This document shows, piece after piece, positions 8,831-18,825 of a stretch of DNA of 64,000 nt. Origin of the DNA: Streptomyces sp. R302 (GTDB taxonomy: Bacteria > Actinomycetota > Actinomycetes > Streptomycetales > Streptomycetaceae). The notes under the pieces were generated by a model. It was not told the origin of the DNA, did not search any database, and saw nothing but the letters and a program-made list of their open reading frames with translations. The position numbers and the translations under genes were made by a program. Location of the stretch: assembly GCF_012927245.1 (NCBI RefSeq), contig NZ_JABBGE010000001.1, positions 310,001-374,000 of the forward strand, written 5' to 3'. Position 1 is the first letter of the stretch. Each line of letters opens with the position of its first letter.

Positions 8831-9441
8831 GGACGTACCTCCTGTTGGTGGCGGACGTACTCGGCGTGGAGCAGCGCGTGCATGGCCGCCAGATGGGGGC
8901 TGAGGCCGCGGGCGGCATCGGCGAGCGGGAGGTAGAAGTCCCGCAGGCTCTGGAGGAACCACCGGCGCCTGTCGACGTCGAGCGAGGCCGCGAGATCGCG
9001 CAGGTTGTGGAGGCGGTCGGCGAGCCGGACGAGGAGCTCCTCGGGCGGGAGCGCGGCCTGCTTGAAACGCCAGCGGGTTGCGTCGCCGGCACCCTTGGGG
9101 CGCTGTTCCAGGCGGTGGTCGGCCGTCATCCCACGCAGGCGGTCGGCGAACCGGCCGCCGAGATGCTGGACGAGTAGCGCCTCCGACTCGGGGACCACCT
9201 CCAGGGCGTCGTGAAGGAGGGCGACGAGAAGGGTCTCGACCTGGCTGACCCTAATCTCAGTCGCGAAGAGCGTGATGATGGCGAGCGGGTGTTCCAGGTA
9301 GGGCGTGCCCTGGTCGCGGGTGTGGCCGTCGTACACCGTGAGCGCGAGGGCGCCGGCAACGCGGGCACGGGACTACTCGTCCGTGCCCCACGCGGCGGCG
9401 CCGAGCACGGTCAGGAGGTGGTCCAGGTCGATGGGGTTCAT
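8827..9441 (-). pseudogene. RelA/SpoT-type HD-domain protein with a broken N-terminus
   Basis: From ATG at 9441 the frame (MNPIDLDHLLTVLGAAAWG) meets a TAG after 22 codons. Protein-like sequence continues in another frame (RVAGALALTVYDGHTRDQGT) through an HD domain to the stop at 8827. The HD signature is YLEHPLAI...LLVALLHDALEVV and the later LVRLADRLHNLRDL block is typical of the hydrolase domain of (p)ppGpp synthetases/hydrolases. No synthetase domain is present, so the ancestral gene was a small stand-alone hydrolase-like protein of about 200 residues. It sits between the carbamoyltransferase remnant (stop 9447) and the glycosyltransferase remnant. An internal start at 9336 could still make a 169-residue HD protein. 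Confidence 0.7.
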
Positions 9442-9446
9442 CCGCC

Positions 9447-10165
9447 TCACCTCGTACGGGGGGCCGTGGCACGGGCGTCGGGCACGTGGTCGGCGAGCAG
9501 CAGGGTGTCCCCGACCGCCAGGGCATCGAGGCCCAGGTCCGCTGTCGCTGCCACGGCCTGCTCGGCGGTCCGCAGGATCGGGGTGTCTTGCGGTTGAAGG
9601 AGGTGTTCAACAGCAGCGGAAGTCCGGTGCGCTCATGGAACAGTTCCAGGAGTTCGTGGAGACCCTGGTGGTCGGCGGCGACGGACTGGACTCGGGCGGT
9701 GCCGTCGTGGTGGGTGACCGCGGCGACGCGGTCGGCTCGGCACCGGCGGACACGGGCGACGCGGTTCATGAAGGGGGCGCCCGCCGACATGAACCACTCC
9801 GTGGCGTGCTCGGCGAGGACTGCCGGGGCGAAGGGGCGGTACGTGGCTCGCTTCTCTATCGCGTCGAGCCGGTCGCGCGTGGCGGCGTGGCCGGGGTGGG
9901 CGAGGATCGAGCGACGGCCGAGGGCTCGCGGCCCGAAGGCGAGTCGTCCCTGCCACCCAGCCGACGATGTGTTGTTCGGCGAGCAGCGCGGCCACCGTGG
10001 GCGCCAGCCCGGGGCCGAGGGTCGGTCAGGGCGCGGTATCCAGGCGGCACCGCAGCCGTGGGTAGGGTGCCCGGGTGCGGGCCCCAGGCCGCGTCGGTCG
10101 GCGCCAAGAGGCGCTCCTGGCCGAGCTGGTAGTGCCAGCCGTAGAGCGCGGCGCCCACGGGGGTA
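9447..10165 (-). pseudogene. Carbamoyltransferase (NodU/TobZ family), N-terminally deleted and frameshifted
   Basis: Reading the minus strand from about 10165, sequence typical of the middle and C-terminus of O-carbamoyltransferases appears in three frames: VGAALYGWHYQLGQERLLAP, then AALLAEQHIVGWVAG, then RLAFGPRALGRRSILAHP, KRATYRPFAPAVLAEHATEW and GLHELLELFHERTGLPLLLN. The last frame shifts once more after NTSFNRK before the stop at 9447. The GPRALGxRSIL and NTSFN blocks are family hallmarks of the YrdC-like/Kae1-like fold. Roughly 300 N-terminal residues are missing; the break point abuts a radical SAM remnant. Such enzymes carbamoylate sugars or alcohols in antibiotic biosynthesis. Confidence 0.8.
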
Positions 10166-10306
10166 TGTCACGGTTGTGGAGGCTGCACGGGCGGGCCGCA
10201 CCGGAGGTGTGATCTTGATGCGGTTGGCGTCGGAGCAGGTGGCGCAGCTGGAGTTGGAGCTGAAGCCGATCGAGCCCGCCCGGCCGTCGGGGCGGAGGTA
10301 CTGCCC
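10166..10306 (-). pseudogene. C-terminal fragment of a MoaA-like radical SAM enzyme
   Basis: On the minus strand the translation reads GQYLRPDGRAGSIGFSSNSS, followed by CATCSDANRIKIT, and then in the next frame GAARPCSLHNRDIP. This resembles the C-terminal cluster-binding region of MoaA-type radical SAM proteins (G-x-IGFI, then C-x2-C, NR-x-R/K-x-T, RPC). One frameshift interrupts it. The N-terminal CxxxCxxC domain is absent, and the fragment runs straight into the carbamoyltransferase remnant, so a deletion probably fused two genes of one former cluster. The assignment rests on a short motif. Confidence 0.5.
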
Positions 10307-10475
10307 GGGGCACCGCGACAGCATCGCCGGCGCTTGTCTGCGGCAGGCGTGGATTGCGAGCGGGTAAGGCTGCTGCCAGGGGCCGCCTCTGACCGGATTC
10401 AGTCGGGCACATCCAGCCACTGGGGGAGTCTTCCCCGACCCCCTCGCCCCCGGCCGAAAACTGCCCCCGATCAGC

Positions 10476-10502
10476 AAAAAGACCCTCCCGAAGGAGGGTC
10501 TT
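10476..10502 (-). terminator. Rho-independent terminator of the tRNA gene
   Basis: On the minus strand AAGACCCTCC, loop TTCG, GGAGGGTCTT, then a T-run. It begins nine bases beyond the tRNA 3' end and has the classic stem plus U-tract shape. Confidence 0.9.
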
Positions 10503-10510
10503 CGATCTTG

Positions 10511-10583
10511 CGCCCCCGGCAGGACTCGAACCTGCGGCCAAGTGCTTAGAAGGCACCTGCTCTATCCGCTGAGCTACGGGGGC
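10511..10583 (-). tRNA. tRNA-Arg (anticodon UCU)
   Basis: On the minus strand a complete cloverleaf can be folded: acceptor GCCCCCG/CGGGGGC, D-arm GCTC...GAGC, anticodon stem GGTGC/GCACT with loop CTTCTAA (anticodon TCT), T-arm GCAGG-TTCGAGT-CCTGC, discriminator G. CCA is not encoded. It decodes the AGA/AGG arginine codons, which are rare in this genome. The DNA beyond its 3' end is the decayed accessory region, as expected if elements have integrated into the tRNA 3' end. Confidence 0.95.
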
Positions 10584-10873
10584 CGGTGGTGGCCCTGGGC
10601 CTGGTGGCCCGGGTGGGTGGGGTGGGGCTGCCGGGACAAGGATAGGGGTCCTGGCGGCTCGGCCCGGGTGCTTCGCCTGCGTGGCACTATGTGGAGGTTC
10701 GGTGAAGCGAACCGATAATCGCAGGCAGGTGCGATTTACGCAGCGCTTTTCGCGCCGTGTGCGGCGGGTGTTGTGCACTCGTTATGCCCGGGGTTCCGGC
10801 CAGGCCCCTCTTCTTCGGCGCGCAGGGTAGCCATACGCTTCAAAAACGCTCATAAATTGGGCATTCTTCGCAT
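10584..10873. other. Promoter region between tRNA and the GTPase pair
   Basis: 290 bases with no gene. It holds a direct AATCGCA...TGCGATT inverted repeat (10717-10736, 6-base spacer) and a GGTTCG...CGAACC repeat just before it (about 10697-10714). An AT-rich patch (CATAAATTGGG) lies shortly before the GTPase start. The region probably carries the divergent promoters of the tRNA and the GTPase operon. Confidence 0.45.
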
Positions 10874-12502
10874 GTGGTGACCTTGGACGAACGGCCTCAG
10901 CTGATCGACGCACTCTCCGCCCTGCGCGACCGAGTCGCGGCCGTGCGTCTTCCCCTTCCCCTGCCCGACGTGCCGCGCGCCCGGCAGACGCGGGCCGAGC
11001 TGCTCGCGCAGCTCGACGACTACCTGGTGCCGCGGCTCAAGGATCCCGACGCGCCGCTGCTCGCCGTCGTGGGCGGGTCGACGGGGGCCGGGAAGTCGAC
11101 GCTCGTGAACTCGCTCGTCGGGCGGCGGGTCAGCGAGGCGGGGGTGCTGCGACCGACGACGCGGACGCCGGTGCTCGTCTGCCACCCCGAGGACCAGCAC
11201 TGGTTCGCGGGGCTCCGGGTGCTGCCGCAGCTCACGCGCGTGTGGCTGCCGCAGGCCGATGAGGATCATCCGGGGGAGGGTCCCGACGCGGAGGACAACG
11301 CGTTGAGGGTCGAGACCGCCGCCGGGCTGCCGCGGGGGCTCGCTCTGCTGGACGCTCCCGACATCGACTCCCTCGTCGTCGAGAACCGGCTGCTCGCCGC
11401 CGAGTTGATGTGCGCCGCCGACATCTGGGTGATGGTCACCACCGCGTCCCGGTACGCCGACGCCGTGCCCTGGCATCTGCTGCGTACCGCCAAGGAGTAC
11501 GACGCGATGCTCGTCACCGTCCTCGACCGGGTGCCCCACCAGGTCATCGGCGAGGTCTCCCGGCAGTACGAGGCGCTGCTCGACAAGGCCGGGCTCGGGG
11601 ACGTACCCCGCTTCACCATCCCCGAGCTGCCCGAGTCGACCGGCGGCGGCAGCGGGCTGCTGCCCGAGAGCGCCGTCGCCGCGCTCCGCGGCTGGCTCGC
11701 GCACCGGGCCGAGGACCCGGCCGCGCGCCAGCAGGCCGTCTCGCGTACCGCCACCGGCGTCATCGACTCGCTCGACCAACGGCTCCCCGAACTGGCCGGA
11801 GCCGTCGCCGCGCAGTACGCCGCCGCCGTACGGCTCCGGGACGCGGTCGAGAGCGCCCACCGGCAGCAGGGGGCGAAGGTCAGGAAGGAGCTGGGGAAGG
11901 GGGCCGTGCTCGCCGGGGACGCGCGGGCCCGGTGGCGCGCCTACCCGCGCGACAGCACCGCGGACGAACTCCTCGACGCCCTCACCGAGTCCCTCGCCGC
12001 CCTCCTCCACTGCGCCGTCTCCGCCGCCGAGGAGTCGATCAGGGACGCCCACCGGCGGGAGCCCGCCGCGGGCGCCCTCGGGGCCGTCTCCGGCGGCGGC
12101 GATCGGGCCGTCGCCGAACGGATCGGCCTGGAGGTACGGCGCTGGCGGCGGGTCCTGGAGGAACTGGCCGAGGAGGAGGTGCGGGGCGTGGAGAAGCCCG
12201 CCGGGCGCGGCGCCGCCCGCACCGCCGTCCCCGACGCCGAGACCGTCGCCGCCCTGCTCGCCGCCTCCCTCCTCGGCGGCCGCCGCGCCCGGCCCGCCGG
12301 CGAACGGCTCGCCGAACTCCTCGGCGCCCAGGCCGCCCTGCGCCTGCGCGACAAGGGCGGCGACCTCGTCCTCACCCACGTCGACCGCGTCCTGCACGCC
12401 GAGCGCGACCGGTGCCTCGCCCCGCTCGACGCCCTCGACGTCACCCCCGAGCCGCAGGCGGAGCTGATCGCCGCGCTCTCCGTACTGCAGAAGGAGAAGT
12501 GA
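10874..12502 (+). CDS. Dynamin/YfjP-like P-loop GTPase
   Basis: 542 residues from tandem GTG codons. The P-loop is [10 protein letters not shown] at about 67-76, followed by a switch region (RRPTT-like [10 protein letters not shown]) and a G3-like strand (LLDAPDIDS near 160). A strand ending in TVLDRVP may serve as the nucleotide-specificity region. The C-terminal half is long, alanine- and arginine-rich and helical, with no membrane segment. This fits the large bacterial GTPases with a helical assembly domain often annotated as dynamin-family or YfjP-like. The next gene, one base after the stop, is a second GTPase of the same family that does have membrane helices, so the two probably work as a pair at the membrane. 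The substrate or partner is unknown. Confidence 0.8.
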   Translation: MVTLDERPQLIDALSALRDRVAAVRLPLPLPDVPRARQTRAELLAQLDDYLVPRLKDPDAPLLAVVGGSTGAGKSTLVNSLVGRRVSEAGVLRPTTRTPVLVCHPEDQHWFAGLRVLPQLTRVWLPQADEDHPGEGPDAEDNALRVETAAGLPRGLALLDAPDIDSLVVENRLLAAELMCAADIWVMVTTASRYADAVPWHLLRTAKEYDAMLVTVLDRVPHQVIGEVSRQYEALLDKAGLGDVPRFTIPELPESTGGGSGLLPESAVAALRGWLAHRAEDPAARQQAVSRTATGVIDSLDQRLPELAGAVAAQYAAAVRLRDAVESAHRQQGAKVRKELGKGAVLAGDARARWRAYPRDSTADELLDALTESLAALLHCAVSAAEESIRDAHRREPAAGALGAVSGGGDRAVAERIGLEVRRWRRVLEELAEEEVRGVEKPAGRGAARTAVPDAETVAALLAASLLGGRRARPAGERLAELLGAQAALRLRDKGGDLVLTHVDRVLHAERDRCLAPLDALDVTPEPQAELIAALSVLQKEK

Positions 12503-12503
12503 C

Positions 12504-14399
12504 GTGGCCGAGAAGGCGACGGAGAAAACGACGGAGAAAATGACGGAGAAGGCGACGGAGAAGGCGACGGAGGCCGAAGAGCGCGAGCGGTGGGACGACG
12601 GGCTGATCGCCCGGCGGGCCGCCGCGCGCCTCGCCCCCGGCGGCGAGGTCCCCGACGCCGAGGCGGAGGCCGACGCCGAGGACGCGCGGGGGTTCGGGGG
12701 GACGTACGGCGGCGGGCTGCGGACGCGGCTCGACGCCCTCCACGAACTCGTCGGGCTCTCCCGCACCCGCGTCGACGGCGACGCGCTCGCCGAGGCCGGG
12801 CGGGTCCTGGACGAGGCCGCCGCCCGCCAGCGGCTCTCCTCCCGGCACACCGTCGTCGCCCTCGCCGGCGCCACCGGCAGCGGCAAGTCCACCCTCTTCA
12901 ACGCCCTCGCCGGCGTCTCCGTCTCCGAGACCGGGCTGCGCCGGCCGACCACCTCCGCGCCGCTCGCGCTCACCTGGTCGGAGGGGGCCGCCGGACTCCT
13001 CGACCGGCTCGGCGTGCCCGGTCGGCTGCGCCGCCGCCCCCTCGCGGGCGGCGCCGCCGACGCCGAACTCCAGCCGCTCGTCCTCATCGACCTGCCCGAC
13101 CACGACTCGGCCGTCACCGCCCACCGCGACCAGGTCGACCGGGCGCTCGGCCTCGTCGACGCCGTCATCTGGGTCGTCGACCCGGAGAAGTACGCCGACG
13201 CCGCCCTCCACGAGCGGTACCTGCGGCCGCTCGCCGGGCACGCCGAGGTCACCTTCGTCGTGCTCAACCAGATCGACCGGCTCGGCGCCGAGGCCACCGA
13301 ACTCGTCCTCGACGACCTGCGCCGCCTCCTCGACGAGGACGGCATGGCCCTCGGCGAGCACGGCGAACCCGGCGCCACCGTGCTGCCCGTCTCCGCCCTC
13401 ACCGGCGAGGGCGTGTCCGAACTCCGCGAACTCCTCGCCCGGTTCGTCCAGGAACGCACCGCCTCCGAGCGGCGCATCGCCGCCGACATCGACGCCGCCG
13501 CGGCCAGGCTGCGGCCCGCGTACGTCGCCGCCGACGCGCGGGCGGGCCTCGGGGAGCGCAGCCGCGAGGAGTTCGCCGGCCGGCTCGCCGTCGCCGTCGG
13601 CGCGCAGGCGGCCGGCGAGGCCGCCGAGCGGGTCTGGCGGCGCGGCGCCATCCGCGCCTGCGGCTCGCCGTGGCTGCGGCTCCACCGCTGGTACGAGCGC
13701 AAGCGCTGGCACGGTTCCACCGACCCCCGGCTCGCCGCGCCCGTCGAGGACGAACTGGCCGCCCGGCAGCGCGTCGAGCAGGCGGTGCGGATCGTCGCCG
13801 ACGAGGCCTCGCGGGGGCTGCCGGCGCCCTGGGCCCACGCCGTGCGGGAGGCCGCCGCGCGGGGAGCGGAGGGGCTGCCCGAGGCGCTCGACGAGCTGAC
13901 CGTCACCCTCGGCGACCCGGCCGCCCGGCCGCCGCGCCCCGCCTGGTGGCCGGCCGCCGTCCTCGCGCAGGCCCTGATGACGCTCCTTCAGCTCTTCGGC
14001 GCGCTGTGGCTCGTCGGCCAGATCGTGGGCGTCGTGGAACCCGGACTGCTGCCGCCGGTCCTGGTGATGCTGGGCGGGATCGTCGGCGGCCCGCTGATCG
14101 AATGGGCCTGCGAGAGCGCGGTGAAGGGACCGGCCCGGCGGTACGGGCAGGAGGCCGAACGCAAGCTCGCGGAGGCGGCCGCCGCCTGCGGCCGGGCCCG
14201 GGTCCTCGACCCCGTCTCCGCCGAACTGCTGCGCTACCGCGAGGTGCGCGAGCAGTACGCGAAGGCGGCCGGCCCCCGGCCCTCGCCGAGGATCGTCGGA
14301 GCGGGCGGCCGCGCGGGCGGCCGGGGCGGCGGCCGGGGCGGCGGCGGGGGCGGCGCCCTGCGGCTGGGAGCGACCCGGACGGGGGCCCGCATCCGGTAG
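12504..14399 (+). CDS. Membrane-anchored YfjP-like GTPase
   Basis: 631 residues from a GTG one base after the preceding stop. The N-terminus has a charged Thr-Glu-Lys repeat (about residues 5-22). The GTPase domain follows with P-loop AGATGSGKST at 121-130, switch threonines in LRRPTTSAPL, G3 DLPDHDS and G4 NQID. Near residues 485-540 two hydrophobic segments (ALMTLLQLFGALWLVGQIVG and LLPPVLVMLGGIVGGPLIEW) form a hairpin in the membrane. The end is a low-complexity Gly/Arg run. Soluble and membrane paralogues in tandem recall heterotypic bacterial dynamin-like pairs that remodel membranes. The stop codon TAG lies inside the first unit of the 8-bp repeat array. Confidence 0.8.
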   Translation: MAEKATEKTTEKMTEKATEKATEAEERERWDDGLIARRAAARLAPGGEVPDAEAEADAEDARGFGGTYGGGLRTRLDALHELVGLSRTRVDGDALAEAGRVLDEAAARQRLSSRHTVVALAGATGSGKSTLFNALAGVSVSETGLRRPTTSAPLALTWSEGAAGLLDRLGVPGRLRRRPLAGGAADAELQPLVLIDLPDHDSAVTAHRDQVDRALGLVDAVIWVVDPEKYADAALHERYLRPLAGHAEVTFVVLNQIDRLGAEATELVLDDLRRLLDEDGMALGEHGEPGATVLPVSALTGEGVSELRELLARFVQERTASERRIAADIDAAAARLRPAYVAADARAGLGERSREEFAGRLAVAVGAQAAGEAAERVWRRGAIRACGSPWLRLHRWYERKRWHGSTDPRLAAPVEDELAARQRVEQAVRIVADEASRGLPAPWAHAVREAAARGAEGLPEALDELTVTLGDPAARPPRPAWWPAAVLAQALMTLLQLFGALWLVGQIVGVVEPGLLPPVLVMLGGIVGGPLIEWACESAVKGPARRYGQEAERKLAEAAAACGRARVLDPVSAELLRYREVREQYAKAAGPRPSPRIVGAGGRAGGRGGGRGGGGGGALRLGATRTGARIR

Positions 14400-14644
14400 T
14401 CCGGTAGTCCGGTAGTCCGGAAGTCCGGGAGCCCGGAAGCCCCGTGGCCCGGTGGTCCGGTGGTCCGGGAGGCCGGTGGTCCGGAAGTCCGGGAGCCCGG
14501 AAGCCCGGTGGTCCGGAAGTCCGGGAGCCCGGGAGCCCGGGAGCCCGGAAGCCCGGTGGTCCGGTGGTCCGGGAGCCCGGAAGCCCGGAAGCCCGGAAGC
14601 CCGGAAGCCCGGAAGCCCGGAAGCCCGGAAGTCCGGTCGTCCGG
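14397..14644. repeat. 31-unit tandem array with an exact 8-bp register
   Basis: From 14397 to 14644 every 8-base unit ends in CCGG except one (AAGCCCCG at 14437). The first four bases vary among TAGT, AAGT, GAGC, AAGC, TGGT and TGGC. There is no insertion or deletion across 248 bases. A run of six identical AAGCCCGG units (14581-14628) shows recent expansion. The period is not coding, and no spacers are present. Confidence 0.95.
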
Positions 14645-14796
14645 AGTCCGGTCGTCGTCTCGGTGTCGATCCCCCTTCCGGGTGGGTGAGTTGTCCACAG
14701 CCCGTCGGTCGTCCACAGGTGCCGGCGGGCTTTTCGCCGCCCCGCCAGCATGGTCCTCACGGCGGCCGACAGGGCGTCGCGGGGAGAGGGACGGAC

Positions 14797-15288
14797 ATGA
14801 ACGACACGACGGTGACGCTGGTGGGGAACGTGGCGACGGCGCTGGACTTCCGGGACACGCCGGCCGGGCCCGTGACCCGCTTCCGGTTCGCGGTGACCGC
14901 CCGGCGGTGGGACCGTGGGCGGGCGGTCTGGACGGACGGCGCCACCAGCTTCTACACGGTCTCGGCGTGGCGGGCGCTCGGGGCCAATCTGATGGCCTCC
15001 GTCTCGGTGGGGGAACCGCTCGTGGTGCACGGGCGGCTGAGGGTCCGTGAGGACGAGCGGGACGGGCAGCGCAAGACCTTCGTCGACGTGGACGCGCTCG
15101 CCGTCGGGCACGACCTGACACGGGGGACCTCTGCGTTCAGGAGGACCTCGCGGGCGGAGCCCCGGGCCCCGGGGGAGGGCGACCTGACGGAGAACGAGGA
15201 GGCGCCGGGGGCCGCGCCGAGGCTCGCTCCGGCGGACGGGAAGGACCCCTGGACGGCGGCCGCGCACCAGCTGGTAACCGCTCCCTGA
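14797..15288 (+). CDS. ssbB: Single-stranded DNA-binding protein, SsbB-type paralogue
   Basis: 163 residues from ATG at 14797, with a GGGAGAGGGACGG site upstream. The N-terminal 110 residues form an OB fold (MNDTTVTLVGNVATALDF, TRFRFAVTARRW, SFYTVSAWRALGANLMASVS, GEPLVVHGRLRVRE). The tail is short and lacks the acidic DDxPF tip that recruits partner proteins, ending in HQLVTAP. That marks it as the second, developmental SSB of Streptomyces rather than the essential SsbA; in S. coelicolor SsbB is needed for chromosome segregation during sporulation. It stands alone between the repeat array and the surface-protein gene. Confidence 0.85.
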   Translation: MNDTTVTLVGNVATALDFRDTPAGPVTRFRFAVTARRWDRGRAVWTDGATSFYTVSAWRALGANLMASVSVGEPLVVHGRLRVREDERDGQRKTFVDVDALAVGHDLTRGTSAFRRTSRAEPRAPGEGDLTENEEAPGAAPRLAPADGKDPWTAAAHQLVTAP

Positions 15289-15328
15289 CCTTGAGTTGTG
15301 GGGATTTGTCGACCAACTCGCAGAGGAC

Positions 15329-15355
15329 ATAACGATTCCGAGACGGAATGGTTAT
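15329..15355. promoter_or_regulatory. 27-bp palindrome upstream of the thioester-domain protein
   Basis: ATAACGATTCCG, loop AGA, CGGAATGGTTAT: 11 of 12 positions pair. It lies 158 bases before the start of the surface-protein gene and 41 after the ssbB stop. The AT-rich arms are unlike local terminators, so an operator is more likely. Confidence 0.5.
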
Positions 15356-15512
15356 CTCGCTGTATGACCGGGGACCGGGCGCTTCCGCCTCCCTAGGATT
15401 CCCGAGTACTCATGCGGCACGTGAGCCCATGGAGTCACTGAGTCTGCTGGCGGGCGCTCCCCCCACGCGAATCGACCAAGTTCGCGGAGCGACTCGCCCG
15501 GAGGGGAATGCA

Positions 15513-16958
15513 ATGTTTTCAGTACGTGGGCGCGGTGCTGCCCGCCTGGCCGCGGCGACCCTGGTCTCGGGCCTGGTCGCCTCCAGTGCGATAGCCCTCG
15601 CGGGACCGGCGATGGCCGACGGCGGCGCCGACGCGACGCTGGGCGGACTCAAGGAGTCCGGCAAGATCTGGATCGGTGACGAGGAGGGCGACCCGATCCG
15701 GGGCGGTCTCTTCGAGCTCACCGTGGACGGCGGCGGCTCGCTGCAGGCGTACTGCATCGACCTGCTGACGCCGACCGACCCGGGGACGAAGTACAAGGAG
15801 ACCGACTGGGACAAGTCGACCCTCCACGACAACCCGAACGCCGGCAAGATCCGCTGGATCCTGCAGAACTCCTACCCCGAGGTGAACGACCTCGGCGCGC
15901 TGGCCGACAAGGCGGGCGTCGACGCCCTCACGGGCGACGAGGCCGCCACCGCGACCCAGGCCGCGATCTGGAAGTACTCGGACAACGTCACGGCCACCCC
16001 GGTCGACCCGGAGGCCAAGGCGCTCGCCGGCTACCTGGTCGCCGAGGCCGCCAAGGCGCCCGACCAGGAGGAGCCGAAGGTCTCCCTGGCCGCCGCCCCG
16101 GCGTCCATCGCGGGCAAGGCCGGCGACAAGCTCGGCCCGGTCAAGGTCACCACCACGGCCGCCGACGGCGCCGTCAAGGTCTCCCTGCCCGCCGACGCCC
16201 CGGCGAACGTCAAGGTCGTGGACAAGGACGGCAAGGCCGTCACCTCCGCGGGCAACAACACCGAGCTCTTCCTGGACGTCCCGGCCGGCACCCCCGACGG
16301 CACGACCAAGATCGGTCTGCAGACCGAGACCGAGGTCGCGATCGGCCGTGTCTTCGGCAGCGTCGAGGGCCACGAGCAGACCCTGATCCTGGCCGGCAGC
16401 AGCAAGTCCACGGTCAACGCCGAGGTCACCGCCGCCTGGGCGAAGAAGGGTGCGGTCCCGGCCGTCACCGTCACCGAGAACTGCGCCAAGGGCGGCCTCG
16501 ACATCACCGCCTCCAACGAGGGCGACGAGGACTGGACCTTCGACGTGAAGGGCATCTCCTACACGATCAAGGCCGGCGAGTCCAAGACCGTCACGGTCCC
16601 GGTCGCCGAGGACACCGCGTACGACTTCACCATCACGGGTCCGAACGGCTTCTCGAAGTCCTTCCAGGGCGTCCTCGACTGCAAGACCGCCCCGAGCCCG
16701 GAGCCGTCCACCGGCACCCCGTCGGCGACCCCGTCGACCGGCACCTCCGAGACCCCCTCGGCGAGCCCGTCCACCCCGGCGCCCAGCACCTCCACGGACG
16801 CCTCCACCGGCACCACCGGCACCACCGGCGGTGACCTGGCCGAGACCGGCAGCTCCAACGCCACCCCGATGATCGCCGGCATCGCCGTCGCGCTCGTCCT
16901 GGTCGGCGGCGGCGCGGTGTTCTTCCTCCGCAAGAAGAAGGCCGCCGCCGGTCAGTAG
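15513..16958 (+). CDS. Sortase-anchored surface protein with internal thioester domain
   Basis: 481 residues. The start at 15513 has a GGAGGGGAATGCA site and gives a clean signal peptide ending near ALAGPAMA (residue 35). A thioester domain follows: Cys81 in QAYCIDL and Gln149 in ATATQAAIWKYSD are the expected bond-forming residues. Two or three beta-rich domains come next, then a Pro/Ser/Thr-rich wall-spanning stalk, an LAETG sortase signal at about 442, a membrane helix and RKKK. Class E sortases of Streptomyces process LAxTG substrates. Proteins of this kind bind covalently to surfaces through the thioester; here the target is unknown. Only this gene of the system is in the window; no sortase is adjacent. 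Confidence 0.9.
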   Translation: MFSVRGRGAARLAAATLVSGLVASSAIALAGPAMADGGADATLGGLKESGKIWIGDEEGDPIRGGLFELTVDGGGSLQAYCIDLLTPTDPGTKYKETDWDKSTLHDNPNAGKIRWILQNSYPEVNDLGALADKAGVDALTGDEAATATQAAIWKYSDNVTATPVDPEAKALAGYLVAEAAKAPDQEEPKVSLAAAPASIAGKAGDKLGPVKVTTTAADGAVKVSLPADAPANVKVVDKDGKAVTSAGNNTELFLDVPAGTPDGTTKIGLQTETEVAIGRVFGSVEGHEQTLILAGSSKSTVNAEVTAAWAKKGAVPAVTVTENCAKGGLDITASNEGDEDWTFDVKGISYTIKAGESKTVTVPVAEDTAYDFTITGPNGFSKSFQGVLDCKTAPSPEPSTGTPSATPSTGTSETPSASPSTPAPSTSTDASTGTTGTTGGDLAETGSSNATPMIAGIAVALVLVGGGAVFFLRKKKAAAGQ

Positions 16959-16976
16959 CCACGGCAGCGCATGACG

Positions 16977-17040
16977 TCACGGGGTGACCGCACCCCGTGA
17001 CCCCGACGGCCCCGGACGCACCCGCGCCCGGGGCCGTCGC
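16977..17040 (+). terminator. Double hairpin after the surface-protein gene
   Basis: Two perfect stems in tandem: GTCACGGGGTG/CACCCCGTGAC (16977-17002, loop ACCG) and CGACGGCCCCGG/CCGGGGCCGTCG (17005-17040, 12-base loop). They begin 19 bases after the stop at 16958 and lie before ettA. Confidence 0.8.
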
Positions 17041-17153
17041 CCGTCCGCGGGGGGCCTCGACGGGCGCCGGGCGCGTACGGGTTTCCGCCTGGGGGTGCCG
17101 GTGCGGCAAGATGGGTGTATCTGCCCACTCACTCTCTTGCCGGACGGTTTCTC

Positions 17154-18818
<1,665 letters not shown>

Positions 18819-18825
18819 GGTCGTC

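Noticed and set aside
1..10500. All frameshifts as sequencing errors
   Set aside because: Possible for single cases, but they cluster strictly on one side of the tRNA and include a gene fusion by deletion, which base-calling errors do not produce. Some individual shifts remain uncertain.
10850..13906. A 1018-codon minus-strand frame opposite the GTPase pair
   Set aside because: Ser/Arg- and Gly-rich shadow; the plus strand has complete P-loop and G-motif series.
14397..14644. The 8-bp array as a CRISPR array
   Set aside because: There are no unique spacers and no cas genes; units are only 8 bases and contiguous.
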